Origin: Perca fluviatilis
Lineage: Eukaryota > Chordata > Actinopteri > Perciformes > Percidae
Length of the DNA: 64,000 nt
Assembly (NCBI RefSeq): GCF_010015445.1
Contig: NC_053116.1
Coordinates: 43,030,188-43,094,187, forward strand
Direction: 5' to 3'
Shown here: positions 1-13,129 of the stretch, piece by piece
Numbering within the stretch: position 1 is the stretch's first letter
Layout of the letters: every line of letters begins with the position of its first letter
Position numbers and translations under genes: made by a program
Notes under the pieces: generated by a model
What the model saw: only the letters and a program-made list of their open reading frames with translations
Told to the model about the DNA's origin: nothing
Databases searched by the model: none

Positions 1-1282
1 TTAATTATCCTGCCTCCTCATGTTCATAGTATAAATGCACCATCAGAATAAATTCCTGTTTCAAGTTGAAATCGAAACATTTCATTGACACTTGTCTCCA
101 GAAAGTCCATTTTTCCTGTCAATATGAAGACAAAAAGCACTCCATCCTTAATTGAAAATTGAAAAGCTCTTTGCCTGAAATGAGTTTCTGCACATTTCAT
201 GAATTATTGAAACGAATGAAGAGATGGAGGTAAAGTGGACCAACATGTTGGATCTTTGCTACTAGCAAAAAGAAAAAACCTTTGCAGCTGCTCAGATCTG
301 AATGCTTTCCTATTCCCGCTGTCAAGTGGCCGAAATATATTTAATTAATTAGATGTTTTGTGCCCAAGCCTAACCACTCTCTGTTTTTCATTAAACTGTG
401 AGCCAATTGCCATATTATTTCCTTCTGTTTCTTCGGCGCGTGAGACAAATGGACATTTCCAGCTGAAACCAATCCAACCTTTCTGTCTTTGAGACCAAAA
501 ATGTTTCAGTGTGGCGATAATGCTGCTTAAAGGCAAAGATCCCCATTTCACCTAATTGTTTCTGTAATTGTAATTGTAATTGTTTTCTCTCTGGAAGGTG
601 CAGTTGTGTCAGTTGGGTTCCTATAACTCTCTGGGTGAACTGCCTCTTTTATGCCAATAAATTCTATGGTGCTGCAAAATGAGAGGAAGTGTTTCCAGTT
701 TCCACTGTCCTGGAGACAAAGTCACATTCATTTTCTGCATAGTCAGTGTTAGGTGATTGGCAGCTGGAGCACTTATAAGGCCTGGATGGACATTAAACTT
801 GTTGAATTGTGTGTATAAAAGATGAGTTACTCCATTGGCAAATATCTGGTTTGAAAAAGTCAAAAGGCACCTTAAAAACATCAGGAGAGAAGTTAACTTC
901 AACTCTAAAGATACATTTCTGTGCGAAACATCCAATCACCAAGGTGAGCATTAGCTAACGTTTATGATTTGTAGTAACCCAGTAACACATTCAGCAGCTT
1001 ATCAGTTTGTTTTTGTCAATTTTGGAGGAATTCTGCAATGGTGGTGCGACCTCTTATTACCAATTGCAATGTTGACACATATTTTAATTTGATACAATTC
1101 CAAATGCAAATGTTAGAGGCCCCTGAGGGGTATTATGTGATTGTATCTAAAGCCCTCTGCAATACCAAAGTAATGGAGAGAAAAAACACATTGCCTGAGA
1201 ATCTTAGGGAACGTTCCATTACCCATACTACCATACTATTTACTTTGCCAGAAAAATATTTAGTATGTTTTAATACATAGTG
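1..1282. other. Non-coding sequence, no gene seen
   Basis: Plain AT-rich intergenic or intronic sequence. The short open frames here have no recognisable family, no splice-flanked exon structure and no repeats. I see no feature to support. Confidence 0.5.
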
Positions 1283-2110
1283 GGCCTAATTTAATAACCC
1301 TAAGCGCCAGTTTTACGCTCGCGTCTGTTATCTGCGAGTTCGGTAATAAGCGCCCGCTATGCTTCCACATTTTGCGTAGTATTTATCAACCCATTGGCAC
1401 CAGCAATCACGCGTCTTTCTCCCCCACTAGACCGTAGTGCGCTGTAGCAAAGCGGTACATGTGCTATGATACGGCTGAGTGCAGACTACGATATTCCCAC
1501 AGCTGATGCTATGACTGTTTGAAATGATCCTGATGCCAATATTTGTAATGTAGCGGAGTTTAACAACTGCTGGAATGGGATGTGAACACTGAGTGGGAGA
1601 TTCAATTTCATCTTTGATTTCTTCCAGTAACTCTAATATTGCATGGCTGCTTGATCTGTAACGCTAAATGATGTTGTGTTCACTGACAAAGTGTGATTCT
1701 TGCGTTAAAAATATTTTCAGCCTCGCCTATGTTGCCGTCTTGCTCAAATTACTGTTGCCATTTCACCAGCGGCATAAAGGTCTTACGAAACTTCGATTCC
1801 GGCTGGTTTAGACCTGCTTTTAAGAGGCGGAGAATTTCCCCCGCCAGAATAGAGTGGCGCTCTTACTGACAGTCTTTTTGTAAACACCACGGAATATATA
1901 ATTAGGTGCACTTTTGCGCTTATCCTCCCACCTTTTTGGGTGGAACTCCCACTTCCCCGACCCTCCCACGACCGCATATTGAAAGCAACTTGTCTCTTCG
2001 CTCATGTGGCACAATATGCGATTTTACCAAGTCGCCCTGTTTGTAAATAGCCCACATCCGGTTACGTCCGTCTTTCCCCGCGACCAATTAAGCCGCAGAG
2101 CGAGGCAAAT
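1283..2110. mobile_element. Possible degraded DNA-transposon sequence
   Basis: The stretch opens with a motif (gggcctaatttaataaccc) followed by GC-richer sequence unlike the AT-rich flanks, and ends just before the minisatellite. It resembles the edge of a non-autonomous fish DNA transposon, but I could not pair two terminal inverted repeats or find a target duplication. No coding domain is seen. This is a weak call made on base composition and the look of the left end. Confidence 0.2.
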
Positions 2111-2149
2111 GTATGAGGGCACGTCAGGGACATTATTCAGAATTACCTC

Positions 2150-3560
2150 GCGCACACACTACTGAAACAGCTCTCACACATACAAAGTGAAACGCCGTAG
2201 CTCTCAACACATACAAGTTGAAACGTCTTATATATACTACTGAAACGGCTCTCACACATAAAGTGAAATGCTCTTATATATACTACTGAAGCGGCTCTCA
2301 CACATACAAAGTGAAAGCACCACGCTCTCCACACATACAAGTGAAATTCTGCCTTATATGTACTACTAAAACGCTTTCACACATAAGTGAAATGCTCTTA
2401 TATATACTACTGAAACCGCTCTCACATACAAGTGAAATGCTCTTATATATACTACTGAAACGGCTCTCACACATACAAGTTGAAACGGCTCTTATATATA
2501 CTACTGAAACGGCTCTCACACATACAAAGTGAAACACAGCGCTCTCCACACATACAAATTGAAATGCTCTTATATACACTACTGAAACGGCTCTCACACA
2601 TACAAATTGAAGCGGCTCTTATATACACTACTGAAACGGCTCTCACACATACAAAGTGAAACGGCTCTTCTATATACTACTGAAACGGCTCTCACACATA
2701 CAAAGTGAAACGTTCTTATATACACTACTGAAACGGCTCTCACACATACAAATTGAAACGCTCTTATATATACTACTGAAACGGCTCTCACACATACAAA
2801 TTGAAGCGACTCTTATATATACACTACTTGAAACACTCTCACATACAAAGTGAAATGCTCTTATATACACTACTGAATGCTCTCACACATACAAGTGAAA
2901 CGGCTCAACACATACAAATTGAAACGGCTCTTATATATACTACTGACGCTCTCACACATACAAGTGAAAGCGTCTTATATATACTACTGAAACGGCTCTC
3001 CACACATACAAAGTGAAACACTCTTATATTATACTACTGAAACGCTCTCACACATACAAGTGGGGAAATGTGCTTATATACACTACTGAAACGCTCTCAC
3101 ACATACAAAGTGAAACGGCTTACACACAAACAAGTGAAACTTTATATATACTACTGAAACGGCTCTACACATACAAGTGAAATGCTCTTATATATACTAC
3201 TGAAGCGGCTTTCTAACACAAAGTGAAATGCTCTTATATATACTACTGAAACGGCTCTACACATACAAAATTGAAGGGCGCGCTTCTCCACACAATAAAG
3301 TGAAAAAGATGTTATATAAACTACTAAAGCGGCGCCTACAAGTGAAACGGCTCTTATATATACTACTGGAAACCCTCTCCACGCGCAATACTGAACTGCT
3401 CTCATAAACGCGTACTGGAAACACTCTCATAAACACTACTGACGCTCTCATAAACACTACTGAAACGGCTCTCACGCACAATGCTGAACTGCGGCTTAAA
3501 CTATAAATGCTGCTGAAACGGCTCTCATAAACCGCTACTAAAAAGCTCTCACACATCACA
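2150..3560. repeat. Two-part (A/B) minisatellite, about 48-50 bp dimer
   Basis: Tandem array of roughly 28 dimers. Each dimer has two related halves of about 24-25 bp that share the lead gaaacggctc. Half A continues tcacacatacaaagt and half B continues ttatatatactact. A and B alternate for most of the array. Copies decay towards the right end, where ataaac variants replace the B half. The open frames over it on both strands are only repeat translations. A relative in the opposite orientation lies at about 10.96-11.38 kb. Confidence 0.85.
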
Positions 3561-3635
3561 AAGTGAACCGCATCATATATATATTTTCATGTTTTTAATG
3601 CTGCTTCCACCGGGACACTATGGTGGCTCGGCATC

Positions 3636-3960
3636 AATAATAATAATTAATGAATATATATAATATTTATATATATTAACAATGTGCAATAACTACTGTG
3701 CAATACCATTCCATATTCATCGTGCAATATATTGCCTATGTGCAACTGCTGCTGATGCTACTATTTCTGTTATCTATTGTTTGTGGATTCTTACTGTTTT
3801 TCTCTTGTACATAGTGTTTTTATTTGTTATTTATTATTGTCCTACTCTTACTGTTTTGTTATACTGTTTTTTCTTCTATCCACTTTGCTGCTGTAACACT
3901 GGACTTTTCCCCTTTATTGGGACAAATATAGGAATATCTTATTTTATCTTTTCACCTGAT
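3636..3960 (+). mobile_element. LINE 3' tail, L2-like
   Basis: A T-rich stretch ends in the sequence block 'gctgctgtaacactggactt ... cctttattgggacaaat', followed by a degenerate tcttattttatctt tail. That closing block and repeated tail are typical of the 3' ends of fish L2-type LINEs and of SINEs that share their tail. No reverse transcriptase sequence remains, so this would be a strongly 5'-truncated copy. The ORF over it is not a gene. Confidence 0.45.
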
Positions 3961-4369
3961 TACATAAAGGGTGCATACACATACCACATAGCTAATAATA
4001 AATATACAAGATACAGCTTATGACAACGTGCCTTCCAATTCAGATTACATACGTCCTATATAACATCATACAGAAACTGTTCTTAATGTTTTTATCTGGA
4101 GATACATATAAGTATGAGCATTTTTCAGATTTCCAGTCCAACAACCGACGTTAGTTAACGTTACGTTCTCTGTCGCCAGAGAGCTTGATTGACAGCGGTG
4201 GTGCGTGTTATGGCGAATCAACACATGGCTCATTTGAATATTAAAATTAGCAGGTCCACGACAAAGAAATGTAACCAATGAAATTACTTATTTTGACACG
4301 GCTTTTTTGACACACATTTTAGCCAATAAGTATTAAACTAACAAGTTAATCTGTCAAAAGGTGGACCTT

Positions 4370-4870
4370 TTTGTTATTTTATCAAAAGTGAAGTCAAGTC
4401 ATTTTATAGCACATTTAAATGAACAACAGTTGACCCAAAGTGCTTTACAGGTAGAGCAGGGAGGGCATAAACAGTATACCTTAAAAGATACATTAATCAA
4501 GTAAACAAGGTACCATGAATACATTTTGGCAAAAGTAGAATCAAATAAAGTAACATAGAATAAAACAACAATGGAACATTTGTAAATACGAAAGGATAAG
4601 AAAAAGATGAGTTCAGTTCATAGCTCTGAATCTTAAAAAACCCAAAAAAACATTAGGAATCAAAGGAATTTAAAGCATAGAAGGTAGAAATGCATCTTCC
4701 AGATTTTATTTAAAACTAACAATTGTATTACATAAATTGATCTGGGGTGGGAGGGATTTCCAGAGTTTGGGGGGCTACTACAGAAGACTCAGTCCCCTCT
4801 GGTTTTAGGCATGGCGGACAAATGAGTGTCAGGTTTAGCGGACTGTCCAGCCTAAAGCCTGAGGAAAAAA
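4370..4870. other. Unclassified interspersed repeat-like sequence
   Basis: Contains a phrase (aaagtgctttacag) that is common in dispersed fish repeats, then AT-rich unique-looking sequence up to the (TA)n tract. I could not find ends, a coding domain or a second copy in this window. Confidence 0.25.
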
Positions 4871-4878
4871 AATAATAC

Positions 4879-4882
<4 letters not shown>

Positions 4883-4939
<57 letters not shown>
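4883..4939. repeat. (TA)n microsatellite
   Basis: About 28 uninterrupted TA dinucleotides. It directly abuts a short minisatellite of ttcactatagtgtg units. Confidence 0.97.
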
Positions 4940-4940
<1 letters not shown>

Positions 4941-4946
<6 letters not shown>

Positions 4947-5115
4947 CTATAATGTGAAAGGATTTCACTATAGTGTGTGAGGTGTTTCACTTGGTTATAT
5001 GAGAGCTTTTCACTATAATGTGTGAAAGGATTTCACTATAGTGTGTGAGAGGTGTTTCAGTAAAACCGAAGGCATTTCAGTCAAAACGGAAGGTGTTTCA
5101 GTAAAAACCGGAAGG
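4941..5115. repeat. Short minisatellite, ttcactatagtgtgtgagag-type units
   Basis: Imperfect units of about 25-30 bp built on ttcacta(t/g)a(a/g)tgtg(t)ga, changing to 'gtttcagtaaaac cgaagg' units at the right end. The wording (TTTCA, gtgtgaga, gtttcag) echoes the arrays at 2.15 kb and 10.96 kb, so it may be a diverged member of the same repeat family. Confidence 0.7.
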
Positions 5116-6239
5116 GCTTCCGTTCAACAAAAATGCGCAATTCACAGCGCGATTCACGTGTTGATCGTCAGCCAAATTGTTCGCAAACACTAATGTCTGC
5201 CTAACAGCCTGCAAGCAGCCTAACCGAGGCAGCAGCGTTACTTCACACTGTACTTGCGTCAGCGGAGACCATCAGAACCGTTGCAACTTCAAGCCACGAC
5301 ACACTGGACAAGCACATAGCGTCACTTTCCCCCTCCGGACAGCACAGCAGCATGACACTGCCAACTGCAGCTCCAGTGTGAGCAACGCTTCCAGCTCTTG
5401 GACATCAGCCACGAGGTGGAAAGGTAATTATAAATAGTTTTTTTCTAAATTATTGTTTAATCCAACGCAACGCAACAAGGCATGGTAGTGAGCTAAACAG
5501 TTAGCTGTTTGTGTCTCCACTACAAAACATGCGCACTACCATGAACCGGACCACTACCACCGCAATAAACCCGAAGGTCCTAAGAGTCTCAGATCTACAG
5601 CAAACTTGGCATAGATTCTTGCAGGGGGGCCTAGATAGGTAGACTGTCGAATTAGGTGCATGTAAGTGCCAGCAGCTAACTTAGTATTGTTTGTAGCGTG
5701 GTTGCTATGGTAACATACGGCAATGTGCCTCACGTGGTGGTACGTCAGCAGGTAGTAAAATCAGCTGTTCTTCACCTGGTGTGTATTGACTGTATTTTTG
5801 GGACTGTAGGAACATTTCACTTCTTGTGTTTTTTAGCAGCAATAAATATACACCAAAAACCAGCATTCCTCTACTAAATGTTTCTTCATCATTTCTGCAC
5901 TTGCTGTTACACCAAGCATAATCTAATGTTGTTATTGGGCCATATTGGTTGTTTATTGCTAACAAGTGCCATATCTTAAACTAATGTTACTGACTGTTGT
6001 TACTGTTGTCTGTTGTTACAGACTGTTACAGTCTGTAAATCCTCTGTTATTTTCTGCAACTTACAACTGGAAAGCAATAATACATTTACCAGTGATGATC
6101 TTCACTGCATATTACTGCTGTGATTAAATACATCCTTCATCAGTATTTGGAGTCAAGTACTTTAGTAAAAATACTGATTATAAATAAAACTACTTTTTTA
6201 TGTATGCCCCCTTTTTTGTCTTAGCTTATTTCTCATCTA
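5116..6239. other. Non-coding, nothing assignable
   Basis: A slightly GC-richer block (5.1-5.4 kb) is followed by AT-rich sequence. No domain, paired terminal repeats or tandem structure could be recognised. Confidence 0.4.
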
Positions 6240-6747
6240 CAGTACAGGCCAAGTTTTGACACACCTTCTCATTCAATGCGTTATATTATTTATTTTCATG
6301 ACTATTTACATAATTAGATTCTACTGAAGTCATCAAAACTATGAACGGACACATATGTAATTATGTCCTTAACAAGAAGTGTGAAATAACTGAAAACATG
6401 TCGTCTTATATTTTAGATTTCTCAAGTAGCCACACTTTTGCTTTTTTATTAATAAGGGAAATAATTCCACTAATTAACCCTAGAAGGCACACTTGTGAAG
6501 GTAAGACCATTTCAAGGTGACTACCTCATGAAGCTCATTGAGAGAACACCAAGGGTTTGCAGGTTATCAAAAGCCAAGGGTGGATACTTTGAGAATCAAA
6601 ATATAGACATGTTTTCAGTTATTTCCTACTGTTAAATTCTATAATTCCATATGTGACTCATTCATGGTTTGATTCCCGGAGTCTACAATGTAAAATAGTC
6701 ATAAATAAAGAAACACATTGAATGAGAAGGTAAACTGTACTGTACTG
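6240..6747. mobile_element. Tc1/mariner-type MITE (older copy)
   Basis: Begins cagtacaggccaagttttga and ends with a decayed reverse complement near actgtactgtactgg. It is the same family as the better preserved copy at 23249-23782, sharing the block around caccttctcattcaatgcgtt at one end and its inverse at the other, plus the internal 'tgaagctcattgagagaaca' phrase. Non-autonomous, no ORF. Many substitutions and small indels relative to the 23-kb copy indicate greater age. A TA precedes the left end. Confidence 0.8.
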
Positions 6748-7945
6748 GATCTCAAGCATAGGGAATGACCTTATTGCATATCCCTTTTCACGTTACATTT
6801 TATGTCACTCCAGAAACACCAGTCCCATTTCAAGGTGACTGCTGAACTCCTGACCTTGCGATTGTCACCTCAGTTGACAAATTATAACCTTCCATGCCCT
6901 GTCCACAGCCTACAATATCTAATAATACGGTCTGTGTTAAAGGGAAGGGGGGCAGACATAGTGGTTTTTCATGGTAGATTTATGGCTGAGAGAAATCACG
7001 TATATAAGAGTGTTCAGGGTTGAAGTGATAAAATTGGTAAGATATATTTGACCAAAAACAATATAATGGGTTAAATATCTATTGATAACCACTACCATTA
7101 TTTACGTAATATTGATAGCGGTGGTGGTTGTTGTATTTGTATTTCCTATAGCAGTATGACAATTGTGAACTGGCTGTTTTCATGTGTTCTGAGTAGTGTG
7201 CAAACAAGGTCCAAAATCATGGTTACACAAACATGGACACATCCTTTCTGGTCCTTAGGACTGGGACCACCAGACTGTTTTTAGAAACGATCAGGGGATG
7301 GCTTTGGTGAGCACATTCCAGGACGTATAGTGGGAAATGCTCTTTTTTCCTCTTACTTTCACTTATTACATACATTTGCTATATTTTGCATTATTTTAGT
7401 ATGAAAGGCGTTGTTTTAATCTGCCCCGTTTTTTTGCCCTGTTACAGTTACTGCATTATGTGATAGAATTCAAAAATCAGGTCTTTCTGTATCTGTTTTT
7501 CAAATTAAAAATCCCTCTGCAGTTTACATGAAACATTTGCAGCAATATGTTAGGGGAAAACTTTGATTTGCAACATTCCCACATTGCCCTTGAAAGAGTT
7601 GGCTACTGTCATCTTGTGAAACATGTATGGAAATTATACAATCCAGTTTTCCCAAATTTGGATGGTCACCTGAAAGGGAAAATCGGTATTTTCACCCTGG
7701 ACCAAGCAAATTATATTGCTTAATTTATTAGATTAAGTTATTGGATAGGCCATCATCCTTGGCATGCATATTATATTGCAGCTCACTTCTCCATTCATTG
7801 TTTTACACCTAGCTTTTATTTGTTTGTGTCAACCACGGCCCTGGTCATCATGTTGGGACCCGGCCTTTAATTGACAGCCAGCTTTTTGTTTGCCGTAATT
7901 GGTATTTGACAATAGTGTTTTCCTTTTTTGCCATTTGTTTTGCAG
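6748..7945. other. Non-coding, possible upstream part of the HECT pseudogene
   Basis: No exon could be confirmed. By position this stretch could hold upstream exons of the HECT pseudogene that begins at 7946, since that gene's first recognisable exon starts in the middle of the HECT domain. Confidence 0.3.
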
Positions 7946-9309
7946 CTATAAGAGAGGGACTGGTTACATTGCTGGCAAAGCCATTGCTGTGAGCTTTGTA
8001 CATGGCGGTCACCACCCACACCAAAAAACTTCTCTCAGACATAGCTGACACAGAACTCTTGGAAAAAATAAAAAAGGTCAGTTGATAGATTTTGAATGTT
8101 ATACTGAATTAGTTTACATTAAAAAGGTTCTCTTGTTGTTTCCCCTTTGCGTGAAAAGGAGTATCAGCCCACTTTTTCCATATTATGTTGTAAGTTTGAA
8201 TGCCACCACTATTCAACGGACAAGTGTGGACAGCAAAGCATATTTCCCCTCTTATTTATCGCATTGTAGCAATGTACAACCCTTGAGGACCTTGAAAAGT
8301 CAAATGCACCTTTGCTTGACTACTTGGCCAATGCAGGATGTCTGAGGCTCGCGATGTGCCGATAAGAGAACAGGGATCTGCTGAAATTGTCCATGTTTCA
8401 GGTCATCCACAGAGTTCAAAGTCCATTTCAAAGGTATTCAGTGTTAGTTGTTGGTACAGTCAGATCAATCTCAAAAGGAGTCATAATTTTAACCATTGAC
8501 CAAGCAAGGTGTAAGACCAGTTCACAAAAATCTATTGTGGGTGTAAACAACGGACCATGTGACATGAGTGTACAATTGAATTATGGATTGCACAATTATT
8601 CCATGTTGTTTGTACAGATTCGTGAAGGGACTGGAAAACTCTTTTGGGTTCAGGAAAATACTGACATCCAGACAGCTTTCGACCCTGTTCTGCTATGGCT
8701 GTGGATGATCTTTTCAGTATTGGTCTCTCTGCAAAGGGAGCAACAAGAGAGCTGCTGATCGAGATGGTCGATTTCTTTGGAGGGTACTATCTCCAAAATG
8801 CAGAGGGTAATTAATGGTTTAATGGTCATCTTTTTTTAGTATCATTCTTTTTATTTTTTCTTTGGTAGTCATAACATTATCACAAAGCAACCGTGAATGT
8901 TGAAAAGAAGACCTGTTATAAAAGAATTGCTATAAGAGGCATTCAGGATTTTTAGACGCTTTGCGTTTTGAGAAGTGAAATACTTTTACTGGACAATTTA
9001 TTCAGTAACACACTAATGTTAATTGTTTAGAGATGATCCACATACATATTAATTGGACCAACTACCACTGATAATGTTTTTCTTTTATGTAGAAGAAAGG
9101 GCCATCCAAACTAGAGAAGATATTGGCCTTCACAACTTGAGCATCTGACCAGTTCATTCACAAAGGAGATGATGGCTTCTCTACATCAATGTTCCTCTCT
9201 GCCAACACATGTGTTAACGTAGAACTGCACACCTACATGTGCTTACCAACTGTTCAAGGAGAAGTTTGACTTTGCATTAGGGGAACACATATGGTTTGGT
9301 AGAGCATGA
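7946..9309 (+). pseudogene. HECT-type E3 ubiquitin ligase pseudogene (G2E3-like)
   Basis: Four exons with good splice sites encode the C-terminal part of a HECT domain, the module that accepts ubiquitin on a cysteine and passes it to substrates. They are 7946-8076, 8270-8433, 8618-8806 and 9093-9309. Recognisable blocks in order are IAVSFVHGG, LLDYLANAGCLR, MFQVIHRVQSPFQ, FVKGLE, the catalytic-loop block ANTCVN, and FKEKFDFALG close to the stop. The exon 2/3 junction reads through in phase (CAA AG|A TTC). The wording resembles the many fish G2/M-phase-specific E3 ligase-like genes. It is broken: a frameshift in exon 1 after HHPH, TAA in exon 2 after LAMCR, a frameshift in exon 3, and TGA in exon 4 after LAFTT. 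The catalytic-loop cysteine itself is still present. The N-terminal half is missing or unrecognised. The splice structure argues against a processed copy. Confidence 0.72.
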
Positions 9310-10955
9310 ACATGTCATGCTCTGAAAACTGTTTCTCTGTCTGTGTTCTACCTTCTGTTTGTCTCTACCTTTCTGCTTGTCTGTCTGTTTTCTGAAAAAG
9401 TTTCAAACAAACAGAGTTATTATTTTCATTTCTGAATGTCGTATGCAATATAACTTATGTATTTTATATAGTTTCACCACGATTCAGTTGACTCAGTCAG
9501 CCTGTTTTAAAACATATTTACATTTTAACGGTAGTGTTTCATATTTTTACCAAACTTTTTACCAAATGTTAATTTATTTTTCATAAAATGTTTTACGCTT
9601 TTAACAAAACTTTAATTCACAGAATACACTACACAAGTGAAGAAAACATTTTAACAAACCTTAACATAACTCCTATGCTATCTGATTAAAGGACAGAACT
9701 TATAAATTTAGCTCTCATCAACCCCCTGAGTTAAAGAAAATGATAATCCACTTCTCATCTCAGTGCGTGACGGCTGCCCAGCAGCATCAGGCCAGCACAG
9801 AACATCAAGGTAACTGGTTCCAGTAATCCTACTGTTATGACAGTGATAAAGGAATTAACATGCCTATTTAAAGTTGCAGATTTATAGAGTCATTAGTAAG
9901 TACAAAATAACGTAACATGAGACGCAGCTTCCTAATTGTAAACACGGAACTATTTCAGTAGGAAGAATATATACTCTACGGAGGATATGTCGCAAGCCTG
10001 TCTGAGAATATAGTTCCCGGTTTGTTTACTGTTAGTAGACGGTGTGTCTCATGTATGTGTTGTAGCATGCTGTGACTATACAAATCACAACATGTAAATA
10101 GGAACGTAGGTTATTTGTCACTTTTGTCACAACTAGAGCAGTAGGCTAGTTGGAACCAGGTACCGTAGGATCTGTGCAAGCTGCTAATGCTTGGAACCGG
10201 TCAGACAGCTGTACAGCACTCATTCGGAGATGAGAAAGAGGGTAGTATCTAATTGTCTTACTCTGGGGGTTAGGGATTATCAAGCACCCCAATAAGTCGC
10301 CTGTTCCTTTAAAAAAGTGCAGAAGTGAAGAAAAACATCTATTCCATGGTCCCCATCATTTTCAAGTGGGTTTACTTGTTGAATAATGTTAGTTGTGGTC
10401 TCATTAATAGTTACATCTATGTCTGGAATTACAACATTATTATTGGTTTGAAGTTCAGGGTAATGGCCCTTCTTCATCAATGCCATAGTAGTTATCAGCA
10501 TCAAAAAATGTTTAGAGCTGGAGGATTCCTGCATTATTAATGACACCTGAATGCCACAGCTGGAGAGGTGGTCTGCCCCCCCTTGGTGGAGAGGTCATGG
10601 TGGTTCTATTGATTGATTGATGAATTATGTTACTGCTCTTTCAATCCTTGGTAAATAAAAATAATGCAACAAAATAAATGTAGTTCATTCAATGAATCCA
10701 GTACACCCTGTTCCTCCATGAAGTTAAAGATGTTTATAAAGTGTCTAGATACAACACTATTGAGTTCTGCCCATATTCCTCTCATCAACCCTTGTGTAAA
10801 CATAATAACCTGTAATAACACTGTTCAATAATCTTCTTTCCAACATAAAACAGGCAACACATTATATTTTCCTTACCATGATCACATCTGACCCTTTAAG
10901 GGCAAGCTATATGAGCACCATTTTACTAGTATTTGGGTAAAGCTTTTGTAGTTTA
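9310..10955. other. Non-coding, no gene seen
   Basis: AT-rich sequence with short ORFs lacking any family resemblance. No paired terminal repeats recognised. Confidence 0.4.
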
Positions 10956-10959
10956 TGCA

Positions 10960-11385
10960 AAATTGTCTGTAAGAGTTTTTCAGTAGTGTATATGAGAGCA
11001 TTTCAGTAGCACGCCAGTGCTTCAGTAGTATGAGAGCTTATAGGTATGAGAACAAAAGCCGTGTAGTGGAAGGGAAGAGTTATGAGGGTAGTGAGGGCTC
11101 CAATAAGTACTGGCATGAGGTTTCAGTAGAGTAGAAAGATTGAAAGTAGAGTGTGCTCAGTAGTATATATAAGAGAATTTGTAGAGAGAATGACTTGTGG
11201 AGAGTTCAGTAGTATATATAAGAGATTTATGGAGAGGTTTACTGTATGGTAGTAGTGTATATAAGAGAGTATAAAGGGTGGAGAGGTTTCAGTAAGTCTA
11301 TAAGAGTTGCACTTTGTATTGTGAGACGTCATAGTATATATAAGAATATAATATTGGAGAGGTCTAAAAATGAATAACGCCTCAT
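10960..11385. repeat. Degenerate minisatellite, inverted relative of the 2.15-kb array
   Basis: Repeated phrases such as ttcagtagtatatataagag and tatataagaga are the reverse complement of the B half of the array at 2150-3560 (ctcttatatatactactgaa). Units are irregular, with many indels. The open frame on the minus strand is a translation of the repeat. Confidence 0.75.
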
Positions 11386-11424
11386 AGCTACTAGGAGCTC
11401 TTCTATACCCTTATACATATATAC

Positions 11425-11966
11425 TCTAACACACACACACACACACAAGTCTCTAACACACACACACACATACTCTTAAAACACACACACACACACAACT
11501 CTAAACACACACACACACACACACACAGTCTCTAAATACACACAACACATACTCTAACACACACACACACACACAACTCCAACACACACACACACAACTC
11601 TAAAATAACACAAACACAACTTTAACACACAACCACAAACAACTCTAACAACACACACACAACTCTAACACACACACACTAACTCTAACACACACACATC
11701 ACACTCCATACACACACACACACACACACTACACACACACACACTCTAACACACACACACACACACAACACTAACACACACACCAAAACACACACAAAAT
11801 ACACACACACACACTCTAACACACAAACACACACACACACTATACACTCTAAATAACACACACACACTCTAACAAACTAACACACACACACTCATACACT
11901 CTAACACACACACACTCTAACAAACACACACACACAACACCACACATACACTCTAACACAACACAT

Positions 11967-12003
<37 letters not shown>

Positions 12004-12432
12004 ACACACTATCATCAACACATACACACACATACATACACTCTAAAACAATACACACACACACACACACATACACTCTACCACACACACACACACACAC
12101 ACAACTAACACACACACACATACACTCTAACACACACACAATAACTCCAACAAACTACACACACACTCATACACTTAACACACAAAAACTCTAACACACA
12201 CACACAAACACACACACACACACACATACACTCTAACAAACACAACACACACACAACAATAATAACACACACTCTAACACACACACACAAACATAAAAAT
12301 ACACACACACACACACACACTCTAATCACACACACACACACATACATACACCTAACACACAATACACACAATCTAACACACACACATACAACACAATTCC
12401 CAACATCATCACACATCACATACACACACACC
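11425..12432. repeat. Interrupted (CA)n satellite with actctaa spacers
   Basis: About 1 kb of (AC)n blocks of 5-12 dinucleotides, each separated by a short actctaa or atacactctaa spacer. It is effectively a minisatellite whose unit is 'actcta(ac)n'. The Cys/Val-rich minus-strand ORFs over it are translated (GT)n. Confidence 0.95.
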
Positions 12433-12564
12433 AGGGCTCCCAAGTTTGAACAGATATGAGATTACTTTACAGGGTTTGGGTGGGATAGAGTCTGATCTGA
12501 TAACATAAAATGCGACAAATAAAAATAAATTAGATAAACAATAAAACATCACCATAAAAGGCTT

Positions 12565-12962
12565 GATGAGGCTGATGGGGGGGGAGAGGGGTATGGGAGG
12601 GGAGGGGGGGGCTGGGGATGGGAGAGGGGGACTACGGAGGTCTTGATGGGGGGAGGGGTCGGAGCTGATGGGGGAGAGGGGTACGGGGTCTGATGGAGAG
12701 GGTATGAGGTCTTGATGGGAGATTGAGGTTAGAGGCGGAGGTCTTGATGGGGAGGGTGGGTTGATGGGGGGGAGGCTGTGGGAGATGGGAGGTCTTGATG
12801 GGAGAGGTGGCTAGGGAGGTTTGGAGAGGGGGCTACGGGAGGTCTTGATGGGAGAGAGGGGGTGGAGCTGAGAGAGGGGGGGGCCTTGATGGGGGAGAGA
12901 GGGGGCACGGGAGGTCTTGGATGGGAGGGGGCCACGGAGGTCTTGATGGGGAGGGCCCGAGC
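12565..12962. repeat. G-rich minisatellite, ggtcttgatgggggaga-type unit
   Basis: About 400 bp of imperfect units of 28-35 bp containing ggtcttgatggg followed by runs of three to nine G on the plus strand. The strand asymmetry and closely spaced G runs make G-quadruplex formation plausible. Pro/Ser-rich minus-strand ORFs here are repeat translations. Confidence 0.85.
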
Positions 12963-13129
12963 AGGATGGTAACCTCACCACTGAAACCGCAGCACTTAAA
13001 ATGCTCCCTCCTGCTCCTCGCAGCGCTTTGCTGAATTTAAATGGAAACAAGCTGCTTTGCTTGCCGCGCTTCATATTAGCTAACAGCTACAGTCTGGGTC
13101 AGTCTCGTTGAGCTAGCTTGAAAAGCTTG

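Noticed and set aside
3682..4023. 113-codon hydrophobic plus-strand ORF
   Set aside because: T-rich LINE tail sequence; no membrane-protein family recognised and no start or splice support.
11685..12443. Cys/Val-rich minus-strand ORFs
   Set aside because: Translated (GT)n with no start context, domain or splice support.
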